Shown here: positions 4,467 through 5,722 of the stretch, piece after piece | How positions within the stretch are numbered: position 1 is the stretch's first letter | Layout: each line of letters begins with the position of its first letter | Assembly (NCBI GenBank): GCA_937954195.1 | Contig: CALFYR010000528.1 | Location: forward strand, 1-5,722 | Source: an uncultured Dehalococcoidia bacterium | GTDB lineage: Bacteria > Chloroflexota > Dehalococcoidia > Tepidiformales > Tepidiformaceae | Direction of reading: 5' to 3' | DNA: 5,722 nucleotides | Notes under the pieces: model-generated | Database searches by the model: none | The model's input: the letters and a program-made list of their open reading frames with translations, nothing else | Told to the model about the DNA's origin: nothing | Made by a program: the position numbers and the translations under genes

Positions 4467-5722
4467 TCAGTGGATGTCGCGATTCGAGTCGAGCACGAGT
4501 TCCAGGATGTCGCCGGGCTCCACGAATCCATGGCGAATGTACAGAGGCCGGCTCCGGTCCGTCGGCCACAGGACCACCGAATCCACTCCACATTCCCGGC
4601 AGAACTCAAGAGCGTTGTCCACCATCGCACCTGCCGCGCCGGCCCCACGTGCGCGCGGCTGGACGTACACGTTGGTGATGTAGCCGTGGCGTTCCAGTTC
4701 GGGTGCGGGGTTTGGGATCTTTTCGACCAGCTGGAGCCAGAGGTGGCCGAAGACTCCGTCGTCGTCCTCGGCAACCCAACACCGCCAGGCCGATTGCGCG
4801 GCCAGCCGCTCACGCATCCACGCTTCGCATCGTTCGATGAAGGCATGCTCTGACTCGGTGGCGGCGTTTTGCGCCGCCCGGAACTCGTACCGCAACACGG
4901 CCAGCCGCTGAGCGTCCGACGTGGTCGCGAGTCGAATACCGAAAGGGCCCATCACGCGGAGTATCGCACTCCAGCGTTGTGCGTTCGCTCGCTCGTCCCA
5001 GAGCGCGTCGTTCAGCCGTTCCTGGGCCAACGCGACGATAGCTCGCGCCTGCTGCTCTGTCGGAAGAATCTTTGCCCGACCATTCTGTTCCCGGAGTGCG
5101 TAGTGCACGGGGGCGGTGTGCTTGTGCGTTTTGGTGAACCAATGCCCACCTTCCAGCTTGCTGGCCAGCTCGCCAGTCTCTGCGTATTGCACCGCGCGGC
5201 AGGCGTTCAGGATCGTGTAGTGCACCGGCGCATTCTCCAGGCCCCAGTCGAGCTCTTCGATCATCGCTTCAAGTACCCACTCGCGCGGCACCACTGGCAG
5301 GATGTCCTTGGGATCCGGCCCTACCACGGCGCGGCCGCGTTCGCGGCACATCGCATAGTGCAGGATCAGATCCGGGTCCCCCGGGTGACCTCGGCCGTCC
5401 ACGAACTTCCGGTCCTCCGGCAGCGTTGTCAGGTGCACCTCGAACGCAGGCGACTTGCTCGCGACATCGAGCGACTCGTCTGTCACGAGGTGGAACTCGA
5501 GACCCGAACCGGGACATGGCATGTCGGGGTCCATCAACACGTCCGCCACCGCCCGCCGCTCCTTGTCGCTTAACTCCCGCCGGCTGATCGCCAGCATGTC
5601 GATGTCACTGCGCTGGTAGAGAAAGGCGTCCATCGAGGCGGAGCCGTGGAGGTACACGCCGAGCAGGTCCTCGCCGAGGGCCCCATCAAGTCTCCGGGCC
5701 ACATCCTTGGTAAACCCAACAA
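4467..5722 (-). CDS. AadA-like aminoglycoside nucleotidyltransferase fused to GNAT acetyltransferase, 5' end probably off window
   Basis: Numbered from the GTG at 5702 (411 residues). Residues 1-250 form an ANT: GVYLHGSASMD (15-25) and RSDIDML (31-37) give the nucleotidyltransferase GS...DxD motif with metal ligands Asp34 and Asp36; Glu69 (GLEFHL) matches the catalytic-base position of AadA. The C-terminal helical domain follows, with NACRAVQYAETGELASK (166-182). Residues 256-401 form a full GNAT domain with acetyl-CoA loop VQPRARGAGAAG (347-358) and RPLYIRHGF (385-393). By family, the first part transfers AMP from ATP to aminoglycoside hydroxyls and the second acetylates amines. The frame is open to the window edge (5703-5720 encode GFTKD-like sequence with no start codon), and GTG 5702 has AAGGA too close, so the real start is probably beyond 5722. 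Each domain is full length, so this is a real fusion, not a remnant. Drug specificity is unknown. Confidence 0.88.
   Translation of the reverse strand, partial: VGFTKDVARRLDGALGEDLLGVYLHGSASMDAFLYQRSDIDMLAISRRELSDKERRAVADVLMDPDMPCPGSGLEFHLVTDESLDVASKSPAFEVHLTTLPEDRKFVDGRGHPGDPDLILHYAMCRERGRAVVGPDPKDILPVVPREWVLEAMIEELDWGLENAPVHYTILNACRAVQYAETGELASKLEGGHWFTKTHKHTAPVHYALREQNGRAKILPTEQQARAIVALAQERLNDALWDERANAQRWSAILRVMGPFGIRLATTSDAQRLAVLRYEFRAAQNAATESEHAFIERCEAWMRERLAAQSAWRCWVAEDDDGVFGHLWLQLVEKIPNPAPELERHGYITNVYVQPRARGAGAAGAMVDNALEFCRECGVDSVVLWPTDRSRPLYIRHGFVEPGDILELVLDSNRDIH

Noticed and set aside
3944..4846. Long 300-codon open frame on the minus strand
   Set aside because: It lies across the VOC gene and the GNAT end in another frame, has an Arg/Trp/Ser-rich shadow composition and no recognisable motif; GC-rich DNA gives such frames by chance.

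Overview
The window is GC-rich, gene-dense bacterial chromosome with short gaps, ATG and GTG starts, and several overlapping stop/start codons. There is no rRNA, tRNA, CRISPR array, transposase or other mobile-element signal. Free-standing HisF and monofunctional HisI (not fused to HisE), together with an F420-type luciferase-like oxidoreductase, would suit Chloroflexota or Actinobacteria. Chloroflexota is my slight preference, but this is inference from gene content, not a phylogenetic result.

Left half (1-2484, minus strand): a leftward cluster reads luciferase-like oxidoreductase -> hisF -> hisI -> CX5R protein phosphatase. The last three genes are joined by ATGA and TGATG stop/start overlaps, so translation is probably coupled. 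The phosphatase runs off the left edge. HisI and HisF serve histidine biosynthesis (PR-AMP ring opening, and IGP plus AICAR formation). The partner HisH and the other his genes are not here. The 37-base gap before hisF holds a 10-bp direct repeat spaced exactly 21 bp. It can be read as a promoter (TCGACA, 17 bp, GACAAT) that would give a leaderless hisF mRNA. It also contains a 7-bp stem that encloses the GTG start codon.

Middle (2485-3816, plus strand): a divergent intergenic region, then a histidine-phosphatase (phosphoglycerate-mutase-like) gene and an SRPBCC ligand-binding protein gene 52 bp downstream. A 241-base gap follows (3817-4057). It contains a possible 25-residue hydrophobic reading frame on the minus strand and a weak promoter with a palindrome.

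Right half (4058-5722): a small VOC/glyoxalase-fold gene on the plus strand meets, tail to tail with one base between stop codons, a large minus-strand gene. That gene encodes an AadA-like aminoglycoside nucleotidyltransferase fused to a complete GNAT acetyltransferase, and its true start probably lies beyond the right edge. The fusion is the most unusual coding feature. I see no defence system or clearly new multi-gene system. The other points of interest are the hisF leader, atypical active-site residues in HisI and in the phosphatase, and the small hydrophobic frame.
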